From Bradyrhizobium sp. CIAT3101 (GTDB taxonomy: Bacteria; Pseudomonadota; Alphaproteobacteria; Rhizobiales; Xanthobacteraceae), in the NCBI RefSeq assembly GCF_029714945.1, contig NZ_CP121634.1:7213001-7277000 (forward strand): 64,000 nucleotides of DNA. The letters are read 5' to 3'. This document shows, one piece after another, positions 7,718-14,920 of the stretch. Each line of letters opens with the position of its first letter. Within the stretch, counting starts at the first letter, position 1. A program made the position numbers and the translations under genes. The notes beneath the pieces were generated by a model. The model was not told the DNA's origin. It did not search any database and was given only the letters and a program-made list of their open reading frames with translations.

Positions 7718-8482
7718 CTAGAACAACGAGCCCTGCCCGTCATCGACCGAACCGGCCGCAACCTTGCGCGCGATCTTCTTCGGCTTCGCCGCCTCGGCCT
7801 CCGCTTCCATATCCTCGGCGCTGATCGGCAACAGCAGCTGGTCGTCATCATTGGCGACGCGGTTGACGCGGGTCGAAACCGGGTGCCAGACAAATTCGCC
7901 GATGCGCGGGGCCGTCATCAGCGGCAGGATCGCATCGACGTCATCGCCGCGACAATCGAGCCAGCGCTCGAAATCGCGCGGGCTGATGGTCACCGGTACG
8001 CGGTCATGCAGCGTGGCGAGATCCTCGCCAGCCGCCGCCGTGACGATCGCCACCGTGTCGAGCTCCTCGCCGTTCGGTCCGATCCAGGTTTCGAAGACGG
8101 CGGCGAAGCTGAGCGGCGCACCGTCGGAATGATGGATGAAGAACGGCTGCTTGCGACCGTCGATCGCCTTCCACTCGTAATAACCGTCCGCCGGGATCAG
8201 CCCGCGCCGCCGCCGAATCGCTTTCTTGAACGCGGGCTTCTCCAGCACCGTCTCCGAGCGCGCGTTGATCAGCAGCGTAAAGCCCTTGGGGTCCTTGACC
8301 CAGCCCGGCAGCAGACCCCAACGCATCAGACGAAAATGGCGCGCGCCATTCTCGACCAACACAACCGGAATCGGTTGCGTCGGCGCGACATTGTACCGTG
8401 GCGGGAAATTCGGCTGCTCGATATAGCCGAACAGTTGCCGCAAAGCCTCGGGGGCTGAAGTTATGACGAAGCGTCCGCACAT
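7718..8482 (-). CDS. SRAP domain protein (YedK/HMCES family)
   Basis: SRAP proteins form a stable thiazolidine crosslink with abasic sites in single-stranded DNA and shield them from breakage. The start MCGRF puts the catalytic Cys at position 2 after Met removal. Other family marks are YNVAPTQPIPVV, RWGLLPGW, the INARSET asparagine, IPADGYYEW with its glutamate, and LHDRVPV with its histidine, in that order over about 180 residues. The C-terminal 40 residues are Ala/Lys-rich and variable. It lies divergently to the 8546 gene, with 63 bases between them for two promoters. Reading is firm because all four active-site elements are present. Confidence 0.95.
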   Translation of the reverse strand: MCGRFVITSAPEALRQLFGYIEQPNFPPRYNVAPTQPIPVVLVENGARHFRLMRWGLLPGWVKDPKGFTLLINARSETVLEKPAFKKAIRRRRGLIPADGYYEWKAIDGRKQPFFIHHSDGAPLSFAAVFETWIGPNGEELDTVAIVTAAAGEDLATLHDRVPVTISPRDFERWLDCRGDDVDAILPLMTAPRIGEFVWHPVSTRVNRVANDDDQLLLPISAEDMEAEAEAAKPKKIARKVAAGSVDDGQGSLF

Positions 8483-8545
8483 CTTAGGGTGTCTATATAG
8501 GGTCCGTTCAGGTCCTTTTAACCCCGAACGTTAACACTGCGGCAG

Positions 8546-9043
8546 ATGAGCTCAACGGCCTCCCAACCCGCGACGCGCGCACAGACGGGCCCCGAGGCCG
8601 CGGCCTGGGCCGAGCGGCTGCGCGTGGCCAACATCAACCCACGGACCGGGCTTGCCACTGACTATCTCAACCATTTCAATGAAGCCGTGATGCTTCTGGA
8701 AATGATCCCGGACATGCCGGAATGCGCCGAGGACTTTTTGACCTGGTCGCCGCTGTCCTATGCCGAGCATTTCACCGCCTCGAACTTCAAGGCACGGGAT
8801 CTGGCCATCGAAGCCTATGAGAAGGCCGAGCCGAGCGTGCGGACCCAGTTCGACCACATCACCGACACCATGACCTCGATCCTGACCGCGGTCGGCTCGG
8901 CCATGCGCGAGGTCGAGAAGGACACGACCCGCGTCCGGCTCGCCGAACAGGCCACCCTCTGGGTCAAGCCGCTGATCGCGGCCTGCGGCGGCATCATCAA
9001 CGGCGGCGCGGAAGCCGACGTCGACACCATCATGGCGAATTGA
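8546..9043 (+). CDS. Conserved hypothetical protein, helical
   Basis: A 165-residue protein I do not recognise by name. It has no signal peptide and no membrane segment and is predicted mostly helical and acidic (for example NHFNEAVMLLEMIPDMPECAEDFLTW and DHITDTMTSILTAVGSAMREVEKDTTRVRL). Codon use fits the surrounding core genes. ATG at 8546 follows GCGGCAG closely. A Nudix gene begins 18 bases after its stop, so the two are probably cotranscribed. No function is proposed. Confidence 0.75.
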   Translation: MSSTASQPATRAQTGPEAAAWAERLRVANINPRTGLATDYLNHFNEAVMLLEMIPDMPECAEDFLTWSPLSYAEHFTASNFKARDLAIEAYEKAEPSVRTQFDHITDTMTSILTAVGSAMREVEKDTTRVRLAEQATLWVKPLIAACGGIINGGAEADVDTIMAN

Positions 9044-9061
9044 GCCGAGCAGGTTGAAGAT

Positions 9062-9496
9062 ATGCCTGCAGTTGTCCAGCCCACCCATCCCCAGATCGCG
9101 GTCAGTGCCGCGATTTTCCGCGACGGCAAGGTGCTGCTGACCCGCCGCGCCCGCTCGCCAGCCAAGGGGTTCTATTCGCTGCCCGGCGGCCGGGTCGAAT
9201 TCGGCGAATCACTGCACCAGGCGCTGAGCCGCGAGGTCGACGAGGAAACCGGACTGGATATCGAGATCGTCAGCCTTGCCGGCTGGCGCGAGGTGCTGCC
9301 GGCCGCGCCTGGGGCCGGCCATTATTTGATCATGTCCTTTGCCGCCCGCTGGGTGGCCCGGGAACCCACCCTGAACGACGAGCTCGACGATTACCGTTGG
9401 GTCGCCCCGGACGCCCTGGCCAGCCTCGGTGACCTCAAAATGACCGGGGGGCTGGAGGAGATCATCCAGTCGGCCGCCCGTCTGATCGGCTCCTGA
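9062..9496 (+). CDS. Nudix hydrolase (MutT-like)
   Basis: A 144-residue pyrophosphohydrolase with a perfect Nudix box, GRVEFGESLHQALSREVDEETGL, at about residues 40-62, matching G-x5-E-x7-REUxEExGU. The domain starts at IAVSAAIFRDGKVLLTRRARSPAKGFYSLPGG. Similar small Nudix proteins act on ADP-ribose, NADH-like compounds or oxidised nucleotides; the substrate cannot be told from the sequence. It follows the hypothetical helical gene by 18 bases and is followed by a TIGR02301 gene 46 bases downstream, all on the plus strand. Confidence 0.9.
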   Translation: MPAVVQPTHPQIAVSAAIFRDGKVLLTRRARSPAKGFYSLPGGRVEFGESLHQALSREVDEETGLDIEIVSLAGWREVLPAAPGAGHYLIMSFAARWVAREPTLNDELDDYRWVAPDALASLGDLKMTGGLEEIIQSAARLIGS

Positions 9497-9542
9497 CCGC
9501 CCGCCTTGCGTCATCGGCCCCGAGGGGGCATACAGCCCGCCG

Positions 9543-9920
9543 ATGTCGACGCGATTTCTGGCCATTTTTGCCCTGATTCTCGCCTGCGCTTCCGCGCCCG
9601 CCCGGGCCCAGGACGTAGCGGCGCCGTTCGACGCCGATTTGCAGCGGCTGGCCGAGATCCTCGGCGGCCTGCACTATCTGCGCGGCATCTGCGGCACCAA
9701 CGAGGGCAACAAATGGCGCAGCGAGATGCAGGCGCTGATCGATGCTGAAACGCCCTCCGGCGAACGTCGCACCCGCATGATCGCGGGCTTCAACCGCGGC
9801 TATAACGGCTTCCAGCAGACCTACCGGAGCTGCACCCCGGCCGCGACGGTGGCGATCCGCCGCTACATCGAGGAAGGCTCGAAGATCTCGCGGGATCTCA
9901 CGGCGCGCTACGCGAACTAG
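9543..9920 (+). CDS. TIGR02301 family exported protein
   Basis: A 125-residue protein with a clear Sec signal peptide (residues 1-23: MSTRF, a hydrophobic FLAIFALILACAS core, then APARAQ as cleavage site). The mature part with LHYLRGICGTNEGNKWRSEMQALIDAE, GFNRGYNGFQQTYRSC and its two cysteines fits what I recall of TIGR02301, an uncharacterised alphaproteobacterial periplasmic family. The two Cys could form a disulfide. Function is unknown. It probably shares a transcript with the Nudix gene upstream. Confidence 0.8.
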   Translation: MSTRFLAIFALILACASAPARAQDVAAPFDADLQRLAEILGGLHYLRGICGTNEGNKWRSEMQALIDAETPSGERRTRMIAGFNRGYNGFQQTYRSCTPAATVAIRRYIEEGSKISRDLTARYAN

Positions 9921-9950
9921 ATTTTCCCCGTCAGCAAAGCGCCCGACCGC

Positions 9951-10066
9951 AACCCCTCATCCTGAGGAGCGCGGTACGCGCGTCTCGAAGGATGAAAGGC
10001 CCGGCTGCAGCAGCGGGGCCTGCATGGTTCGAGACGGCGCTGACGCGCCTCCTCACCATGAGGGTT
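9951..10066. repeat. Intergenic palindromic repeat (CATCCTGAGGAGC type)
   Basis: Left part CCTCATCCTGAGGAGCGCG and right part GCGCCTCCTCACCATGAGG are inverted, with CTCGAAGGATG and GGTTCGAGACGG nested inside. A second member of this family lies at 49751-49859. The rest of the gap to 10208 shows no gene. Confidence 0.75.
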
Positions 10067-10208
10067 GGGCTAACAGGAACTCTGTCATCGACTTTGTTCA
10101 CAGCCGTTAACCGTTCCTAAAGATGTGGCCTAGCGGTCGTTAATGCGCGTGCTACACCTCTTGCACAGCGCATCGCCGTGGATCGCGCCCCAGCCCTGAT
10201 TGAGATTC

Positions 10209-10475
10209 ATGAGCCAGCCGATTTCCTACGCCCCCGCCCGCGCGCCGCTGCCCGATCACGAGCAGAAACAGGCCGCCCTGAGCTATCTCAACGAGGCCTG
10301 GGCCGAAGCACGCCATGACGGCGTCGACGGCGATTGCCTGGCGCAGGCGAGCCTGTTTGCCGCGCTTGCCGAGCTCGTCGGCACCTATGGCGAGGACGCG
10401 GTGGCGAAGTTCGTCGAGGGCTTTCCTGCCCGCATCCGCAACGGCGAATTCTCGGTCTGCCTCGCAAGGCAGTAA
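10209..10475 (+). CDS. Small conserved hypothetical protein
   Basis: An 88-residue, mainly helical soluble protein I do not recognise. Visible segments are LPDHEQKQAALSYLNEAWAEARHDGVDGDCLAQASLFAALAELVGTYGEDAVAKFVEGFPARIRNGEF, with no signal peptide and no membrane segment. Codon use is like the core genes, and no competing frame on the other strand looks better. ATG at 10209 is preferred over TTG at 10200. A short hairpin (10494-10512) lies 18 bases after the stop but lacks a strong T run, so it is only a weak terminator candidate. Confidence 0.6.
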   Translation: MSQPISYAPARAPLPDHEQKQAALSYLNEAWAEARHDGVDGDCLAQASLFAALAELVGTYGEDAVAKFVEGFPARIRNGEFSVCLARQ

Positions 10476-10670
10476 GCCCATCTTCGAAAATGACCCCGCC
10501 ACATGGGCGGGGCCAGTCTACGGATGAATGACTTTGCGAACAGGCTTTGGCCAACATCGTTCGCGAAGTCTGCTGCGTTTATCGCACGAAAGCTGTTTCC
10601 CTCGGACAAGCATTAGTCTCGCGATGGCCGGGAGATGTTCCCGCTGGAGTCGGGAATACGCGGCCCCTCC

Positions 10671-10985
10671 TCACGGCTCGATCTTGAGCGTCGCTTTCAT
10701 ATTGGGATGATAGCGGCAGTAATAATCGACCGTTCCCGCCTTCTTCACAACGAACGTCGCCGACTTCTTCGGTGGCAGCGTCACGTCGAAATCGCCGTTC
10801 TTTGCCGTGGCGGTGTGGGCGAAGACGTCCTTGTTGATCCATGTGACGGTGTCGCCGATCTTCGCGGACACCTCGGGCGGTGAGATCACGAGATTCTCCA
10901 TCGTGATCTCGATCGTCGCGGCGTGCGCCGGGACTGATATCGCCGCGAAGACAAGGGCGATCGAAGACAGCCGTCCCAGCCTCAT
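10671..10985 (-). CDS. Exported type 1 copper protein (cupredoxin, amicyanin/plastocyanin-like)
   Basis: A 104-residue small blue copper protein for the periplasm. The signal peptide is residues 1-22, ending SVPAHA. The mature domain carries the four type 1 ligands in order: His57 (FAHTAT), Cys90, His93 and Met96 (in YYCRYHPNM), giving the Cys-x2-His-x2-Met spacing of amicyanin-like proteins. Such proteins shuttle electrons or bind copper. Its start lies 10 bases after the DUF4142 stop, so the two form one operon that appears to be driven by an ECF-type promoter (11582-11611). The redox partner is not visible in the window. Confidence 0.9.
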   Translation of the reverse strand: MRLGRLSSIALVFAAISVPAHAATIEITMENLVISPPEVSAKIGDTVTWINKDVFAHTATAKNGDFDVTLPPKKSATFVVKKAGTVDYYCRYHPNMKATLKIEP

Positions 10986-10995
10986 CGCACGCTCC

Positions 10996-11529
10996 TTACT
11001 TCAGCTCGGCCGCGACATGCTCGGCGTGCTGCTGATGGCCCTGAAAGATCTTCAGGCCGGTCTGCAACAGGCTCTTCAGCTCGGCATTGCTGGCGGATGG
11101 AATGAGCTGGGTCTCCAGCGCGCCGTTGACCGCCTTGTGGTAGGCGACCTCGTTGGCGACATAGGCCTTGTCGAACGCAGCGCCGTCCAGCTTGCCGAGC
11201 TCGGCCAGCTTGTCACTCGCCTGCTTCGACAGCGCCTTGCTGGTGTCGTTATCCTCCGGCGTGACGTTCAACTTCTTGACCAGCGCGAGCGCCTGCTTGT
11301 TGACCGCCTCGTGGTCGCGCAGCATGTCCTCGGCAAACGCCTTGACGTCCTTGTTTTTGGCTTTCTTCTGCGCCTGCTTGGCCGCGTTGATGTCGATCAC
11401 CCCGGCCGTGTAGGCGATGTGGGCGATCTGCGGATCGGTGGGCTTGTCGGCTGCGCTCGCGCCTTGCAGCAGCACGGGGCTGGACAACAGAACGGCTGCG
11501 GCGAGCGCCGCGCTCCAACGAACGAACAT
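10996..11529 (-). CDS. DUF4142 family exported protein
   Basis: A 177-residue protein with a signal peptide (about 1-27, ending GASA). The mature part is an all-helical DUF4142 domain resembling ferritin-like four-helix bundles: IAYTAGVIDINAAKQAQKKAKNKDVKAFAEDMLRDHEAVNKQALALVKKL and the C-terminal HQQHAEHVAAEL. ATG at 11529 is chosen over 11577 because AGGAG lies 10 bases upstream of it. Role unknown; members are often found near envelope stress genes. It is first in an operon with the cupredoxin and has the same GGGAAC-N16-CATCCAAT block upstream as the ECF sigma gene next to it, so it is probably a target of that sigma factor. Confidence 0.88.
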   Translation of the reverse strand: MFVRWSAALAAAVLLSSPVLLQGASAADKPTDPQIAHIAYTAGVIDINAAKQAQKKAKNKDVKAFAEDMLRDHEAVNKQALALVKKLNVTPEDNDTSKALSKQASDKLAELGKLDGAAFDKAYVANEVAYHKAVNGALETQLIPSASNAELKSLLQTGLKIFQGHQQHAEHVAAELK

Positions 11530-11581
11530 GGTTTGACACTCCTGTGCTGCCGGACGGTTTTTCCGGCGTTGCTTCACAGGA

Positions 11582-11611
11582 ATTGGATGGGCGCTTCGCG
11601 CAAACGTTCCC
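11582..11611 (-). promoter_or_regulatory. Putative ECF promoter of DUF4142-cupredoxin operon
   Basis: Read on the minus strand: GGGAAC (11611-11606), 16 bases, then CATCCAAT (11589-11582). An identical pair of boxes with identical spacing stands before the ECF sigma gene. The predicted transcript would have a leader of about 45-50 bases with AGGAG before the 11529 start. Confidence 0.65.
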
Positions 11612-11619
11612 GAAAAATT

Positions 11620-12309
11620 TCAGCCGCCGATTCCGAGGCGCTTCAGCACCGACACGGTCAGCCGCTCGCAGCGCCAGCCGGCGAACGGGAACGCGTCCAT
11701 GATCACCGGGCCGATTTCCTTCTCGACAATTTCGCGCAGCATGGTGCGGGCACGATGCAGCCGCGTCTTCACGGTCTCGGGCTTCACGCCGAGCAGATCG
11801 GCGGTCTTCTCGATATTCATGCCCTCCATGACGCGTGCAACGAAGACCATGCGGAAAGCATCCGGCAACTCGTCGATGGCGCGTTCGACGACGCGCTGGA
11901 TTTCACGTTGGGCCATGGTCCTTTCCGGATCGCCTGCGGGAGAAACGGGAAACTTGATGATCTGCGCCTCGAGCGCGGCTTCGCCCACCGCGCCGAGTTC
12001 GACATGCGGCTTGGCGCTGCGCACCCGGCCAAGCGCCTCGTTGATGGCGATGCGGGACAGCCAGGTCGACAGCCCGGACTCGCCCCTGAAACCATCGAGA
12101 TGGGTGAAGGCGCGGACATAAGTTTCCTGCACCACGTCCTCGGCTTCGCTGTCGTTGCGCAGGATGCCGCGCGCAAGGCGATAAAGCCGGCGATTGTTGG
12201 CCTGCATGATCTCGCGGAGCGCGGCCTCGTCCCGGCTCCGGGCACGGTCGATCAGTTCGGCTTCCGACGTCCTGATGCCGGCGGACCGGCCGGCTGCGGT
12301 GCGTTGCAT
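11620..12309 (-). CDS. ECF-type RNA polymerase sigma factor
   Basis: A sigma-70 family factor of about 229 residues with only regions 2 and 4. Region 2 shows LYRLARGILRNDSEAEDVVQETYVRAFTHLDGFRGES and WLSRIAINEALGRVR; region 4 shows LPDAFRMVFVARVMEGMNIEKTADLLGVKPETVKTRLHRARTML, a helix-turn-helix that reads the -35 box. The C-terminal 30 residues (IMDAFPFAGWRCERLTVSVLKRLG) are an extension. The start at 12309 is preferred over ATG 12345, because AGGTG lies 8 bases before it, no ribosome site precedes 12345, and the likely -10 box overlaps the 12345 ATG. No anti-sigma gene is adjacent, which is unusual. It lies just upstream of its probable targets. Confidence 0.93.
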   Translation of the reverse strand: MQRTAAGRSAGIRTSEAELIDRARSRDEAALREIMQANNRRLYRLARGILRNDSEAEDVVQETYVRAFTHLDGFRGESGLSTWLSRIAINEALGRVRSAKPHVELGAVGEAALEAQIIKFPVSPAGDPERTMAQREIQRVVERAIDELPDAFRMVFVARVMEGMNIEKTADLLGVKPETVKTRLHRARTMLREIVEKEIGPVIMDAFPFAGWRCERLTVSVLKRLGIGG

Positions 12310-12343
12310 GGCTGTCACCTGCTCGTTTCCGTTGCTCTCCGAC

Positions 12344-12373
12344 ATTGGATGCAGGCCGGCAGAAAAGGTTCCC
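12344..12373 (-). promoter_or_regulatory. Putative autoregulatory ECF promoter of the sigma gene
   Basis: Minus strand GGGAAC (12373-12368), 16 bases, CATCCAAT (12351-12344). Same boxes and spacing as at 11582-11611; the bases between differ, which argues for function rather than simple duplication. The CATCCAAT box runs into an ATG at 12345, so transcription should start inside or after that codon. Confidence 0.65.
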
Positions 12374-12391
12374 GGCTTTCTTACCCGCCCC

Positions 12392-13261
12392 CTAATCCGT
12401 CTCGATCGGCAGCGCCGGGTCCCTCGCCCACTCGCCCATCGAGGCATCGTAGAGCGTCAGCTTGTCGTAGCCGAGCTGCGTCAGCATGAGCAGGTCGATT
12501 GTCGCCGAGATGCCGCCGCCGCAATACAGGATCACGTTCTTGTCGCGCGTGACCCCTGCCGCGGCGAATTTGGCTTCGGCATCCGCAAGCGAGGTCAGGG
12601 TCTTGTCGGCATTCACGAGCGTTGCAGCCGACACGTTGACGCTGCCGGGTACGCGGCCCGGCCGGCCATAGCGGCTCGGCTCGAGGCCTTTATGAAACTG
12701 CGGCCCGAGTGCGTTGACGGTGACGGTGGAGGGATCGCCGATACGCGCCTTCACAACGTTCTTGTCGACGAAGAAGCCGGTGCGCGGCGCGGCCTTGAAG
12801 GTCGTCGCCGGATAGCCCTTGGGGGCGCCGGTCTCGACTGGCCGCCCCTCGTCCTTCCATTTGTCGAAACCGCCGTCGAGCACCCGCGCATCGACGCCGA
12901 GCGAACGCAGCATCCACCAGAACCGCGTCGACCACATCATGGTGCCGATGCTGTAGAGCACGATGGTCTTGCCGGCATCCGCGCCGTGACGGCCGAAGGC
13001 GGCCTCTAACTGGGCCACGGCCGGCATCATGAAGAATTGCTGCGCGGAGCCGTCGGAGAACTCGCCCTGCAGGTCGAGGAAATCCGCGCCCGGGATGTGG
13101 CCGGCCGCGAATGTCTTGTCGCCCGGGACGGCGCGATACGGCACATCGCTGCCCGGCGGGACCGGCTCGTTGTAGGTCGTGCAGTCGTAGAGGCGGAGGT
13201 CGGGGTCGCCGAGGATGCTAGCGAGTTGCTCGGTGGTGATGAGGGGTGTCGGTTGGGACAT
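12392..13261 (-). CDS. sseA: 3-mercaptopyruvate/thiosulfate sulfurtransferase, tandem rhodanese
   Basis: Transfers sulfane sulfur to thiols or cyanide. Two rhodanese domains fill the 289 residues: an inactive N-terminal one (about 10-145, with AGHIPGADFLDLQGEFSD and GKTIVLYSIGTMMWSTRFWWMLRSLG) and a catalytic C-terminal one (about 160-280) with the active Cys247 in YCGGGISA. The loop CGGGI is closer to the mercaptopyruvate type (CG-S/G-GV) than to the thiosulfate type (CRKGV). ATG at 13261 has GGGAG 8 bases upstream. It is upstream of the sigma gene on the same strand, with 82 bases between them, so a separate transcript is likely. Confidence 0.9.
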   Translation of the reverse strand: MSQPTPLITTEQLASILGDPDLRLYDCTTYNEPVPPGSDVPYRAVPGDKTFAAGHIPGADFLDLQGEFSDGSAQQFFMMPAVAQLEAAFGRHGADAGKTIVLYSIGTMMWSTRFWWMLRSLGVDARVLDGGFDKWKDEGRPVETGAPKGYPATTFKAAPRTGFFVDKNVVKARIGDPSTVTVNALGPQFHKGLEPSRYGRPGRVPGSVNVSAATLVNADKTLTSLADAEAKFAAAGVTRDKNVILYCGGGISATIDLLMLTQLGYDKLTLYDASMGEWARDPALPIETD

Positions 13262-13285
13262 TGATTGTACTCCCATCCCTCCCCG

Positions 13286-13447
13286 ACGTCGTCCCGGCGA
13301 AGGCCGGGACCCATAACCACAGGGAGACGTTTGGCGAAGACTAGCAGTTAATCCCTTCGCTGGTACTGCGACCGTCGATCACGGAGAGATTCCGCGGTAT
13401 GGGTCCCGGCCCCCGTGCGCAATTGCGCACTAGGCCGGGACGACACT
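13286..13447. repeat. Intergenic inverted repeat (GTCCCGGC type)
   Basis: GACGTCGTCCCGGC and GGCCGGGACCCATA on the left are mirrored by TATGGGTCCCGGC and GGCCGGGACGACAC on the right; GTGCGCAATTGCGCAC is a perfect inner palindrome. It fills the gap between the sulfurtransferase and dihydroorotase-like genes. Related elements lie at 36841, 38684 and 49915. Confidence 0.75.
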
Positions 13448-13484
13448 GGATGTGTGGCACGTGCGTGCCTCTCACCCACAATTC

Positions 13485-14819
13485 CTACTGCTTCAACGTC
13501 TCCAGAAACCGCACCGGCTCGCCCTGCGACGGCGTCGCCAGTTCGCCCTGCCACATCACGCGGCGGCCGCGGACGAAGGTGCCGACGGGCCAGCCCGTGA
13601 CGCGGACACCATCATACGGGGTCCAGCCGGCCTTGGATGCCACCCATTTGTTGGTGATGGTCTCACTGCGCTTGAGATCGACCACCGTGAGGTCGGCGTC
13701 GTAGCCGGCGGCGATGCGGCCCTTGCAGGCCATGTTGTAGAGACGCGCCGGGCCGGCGCTGGTGAGATCGACGAAACGTGCCAGCGACAGTCGGCCGGCG
13801 TTGACGTGATCGAGCATCAGCGGCACCAAAGTCTGCACGCCGGTCATGCCGGAGGGCGACGCCGGATAGGTCTTCTGCTTCTCTTCCAGCGTATGCGGCG
13901 CATGGTCGGAGCCGAGCACGTCGATGATGCCCTGCTCGATGCCGCGCCAGATGCCGGCGCGGTGATCGGCGCCGCGGACCGGCGGGTTCATCTGCGCCAG
14001 CGTGCCGAGCCGCTCGTAGCATTCGGGCGCGACTAGCGTGAGATGATGCGGCGTCGCCTCGCAGGAGGCGACATCCTTGTGATCGCGCAAGAACTCGATC
14101 TCTTCCTTGGTCGAGATGTGCAGCACGTGGATGCGCTTGCCGGTCTCGTGCGCGAGCTTGACCAGGCGCTGCGTCGCCATCAGCGCCGCGGTCTCGTCGC
14201 GCCACACCGGATGCGAGCGCGGATCGCCCTCGATGCGGAGCGACTTGCGGTCGTTGAGGCGGTACTCGTCCTCGGCATGGAACGCCGCGCGGCGGCGGAT
14301 CACCTGGAAGATGCGGCGCAGGCTCTCGTCGTCCTCCACCAGCAGCGCGCCGGTCGAGGAGCCGATGAACACCTTCACGCCGGCACAGCCGGGCGCGCGC
14401 TCGAGCACCGGCAGATCCTGCACGTTCTCGCGGGTGCCGCCGATGAAGAAGGCGAAATCGCAATGCATGCGGTGGTACGCGCGCTTCACCTTGTCGGTGA
14501 AAGTCGCCTCCGTCACCGTGAGCGGCGAGGTGTTCGGCATTTCGAACACGGCGGTGACACCACCCATCACGGCGCTGCGCGAGCCGGTCTCGAGATCTTC
14601 CTTCTGCTCCAGCCCGGGCTCGCGGAAATGCACCTGCGTATCCATTACGCCGGGCAGGATGTGGAGGCCCTTGCAGTCGATCACCTCGGCGGCGGAGCCC
14701 TGCGACAGCGGGCCCAGCTCGGCGATGCGACCGCCTGCGATGCCGATATCACGAACAGCCTCGCCGTCCTGGTTGACGACGGTGCCGCCTTTGAGGATCA
14801 CATCGAAACGCTGGGTCAT
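13485..14819 (-). CDS. pyrC: Dihydroorotase-like amidohydrolase
   Basis: Cyclic amidohydrolase of 444 residues, like the class I dihydroorotases that close carbamoyl-aspartate to dihydroorotate in pyrimidine synthesis. Metal-site elements visible are His64 (DTQVHFREPG), Lys149 in GVKVFIGSSTG (the usual carboxylated lysine), His181 (FHAEDE), His234 (HVLHIST) and Asp305 (GSDHAPHT). The first histidine of the usual HxH pair is Gln62. The same substitution occurs, as I recall, in other proteobacterial proteins named dihydroorotase, so it may be a subfamily trait, but activity should not be taken for granted. No other pyr gene is adjacent. It could instead be an allantoinase or hydantoinase relative. 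Confidence 0.8.
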   Translation of the reverse strand: MTQRFDVILKGGTVVNQDGEAVRDIGIAGGRIAELGPLSQGSAAEVIDCKGLHILPGVMDTQVHFREPGLEQKEDLETGSRSAVMGGVTAVFEMPNTSPLTVTEATFTDKVKRAYHRMHCDFAFFIGGTRENVQDLPVLERAPGCAGVKVFIGSSTGALLVEDDESLRRIFQVIRRRAAFHAEDEYRLNDRKSLRIEGDPRSHPVWRDETAALMATQRLVKLAHETGKRIHVLHISTKEEIEFLRDHKDVASCEATPHHLTLVAPECYERLGTLAQMNPPVRGADHRAGIWRGIEQGIIDVLGSDHAPHTLEEKQKTYPASPSGMTGVQTLVPLMLDHVNAGRLSLARFVDLTSAGPARLYNMACKGRIAAGYDADLTVVDLKRSETITNKWVASKAGWTPYDGVRVTGWPVGTFVRGRRVMWQGELATPSQGEPVRFLETLKQ

Positions 14820-14920
14820 GGCTGGAGGCCTCTCTCATCCCCAAGCGCAGGGCTCGAGGTCTTGTCGTTTATGCCTTGCGGGCTTACGTTCCGGAGCACC
14901 ATGTCGCAAGAGATTTTCGC

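Noticed and set aside
10494..10512. Strong terminator after the 10209 gene
   Set aside because: CCCCGCC-N5-GGCGGGG is a good stem but no T run follows; kept only as a weak candidate in that gene's entry.
10807..12489. 560-residue plus-strand open frame across the cupredoxin, DUF4142 and sigma genes
   Set aside because: It is the antisense shadow of three recognised minus-strand genes with clear domains; its product is Arg/Leu/Gly-rich without any known motif.
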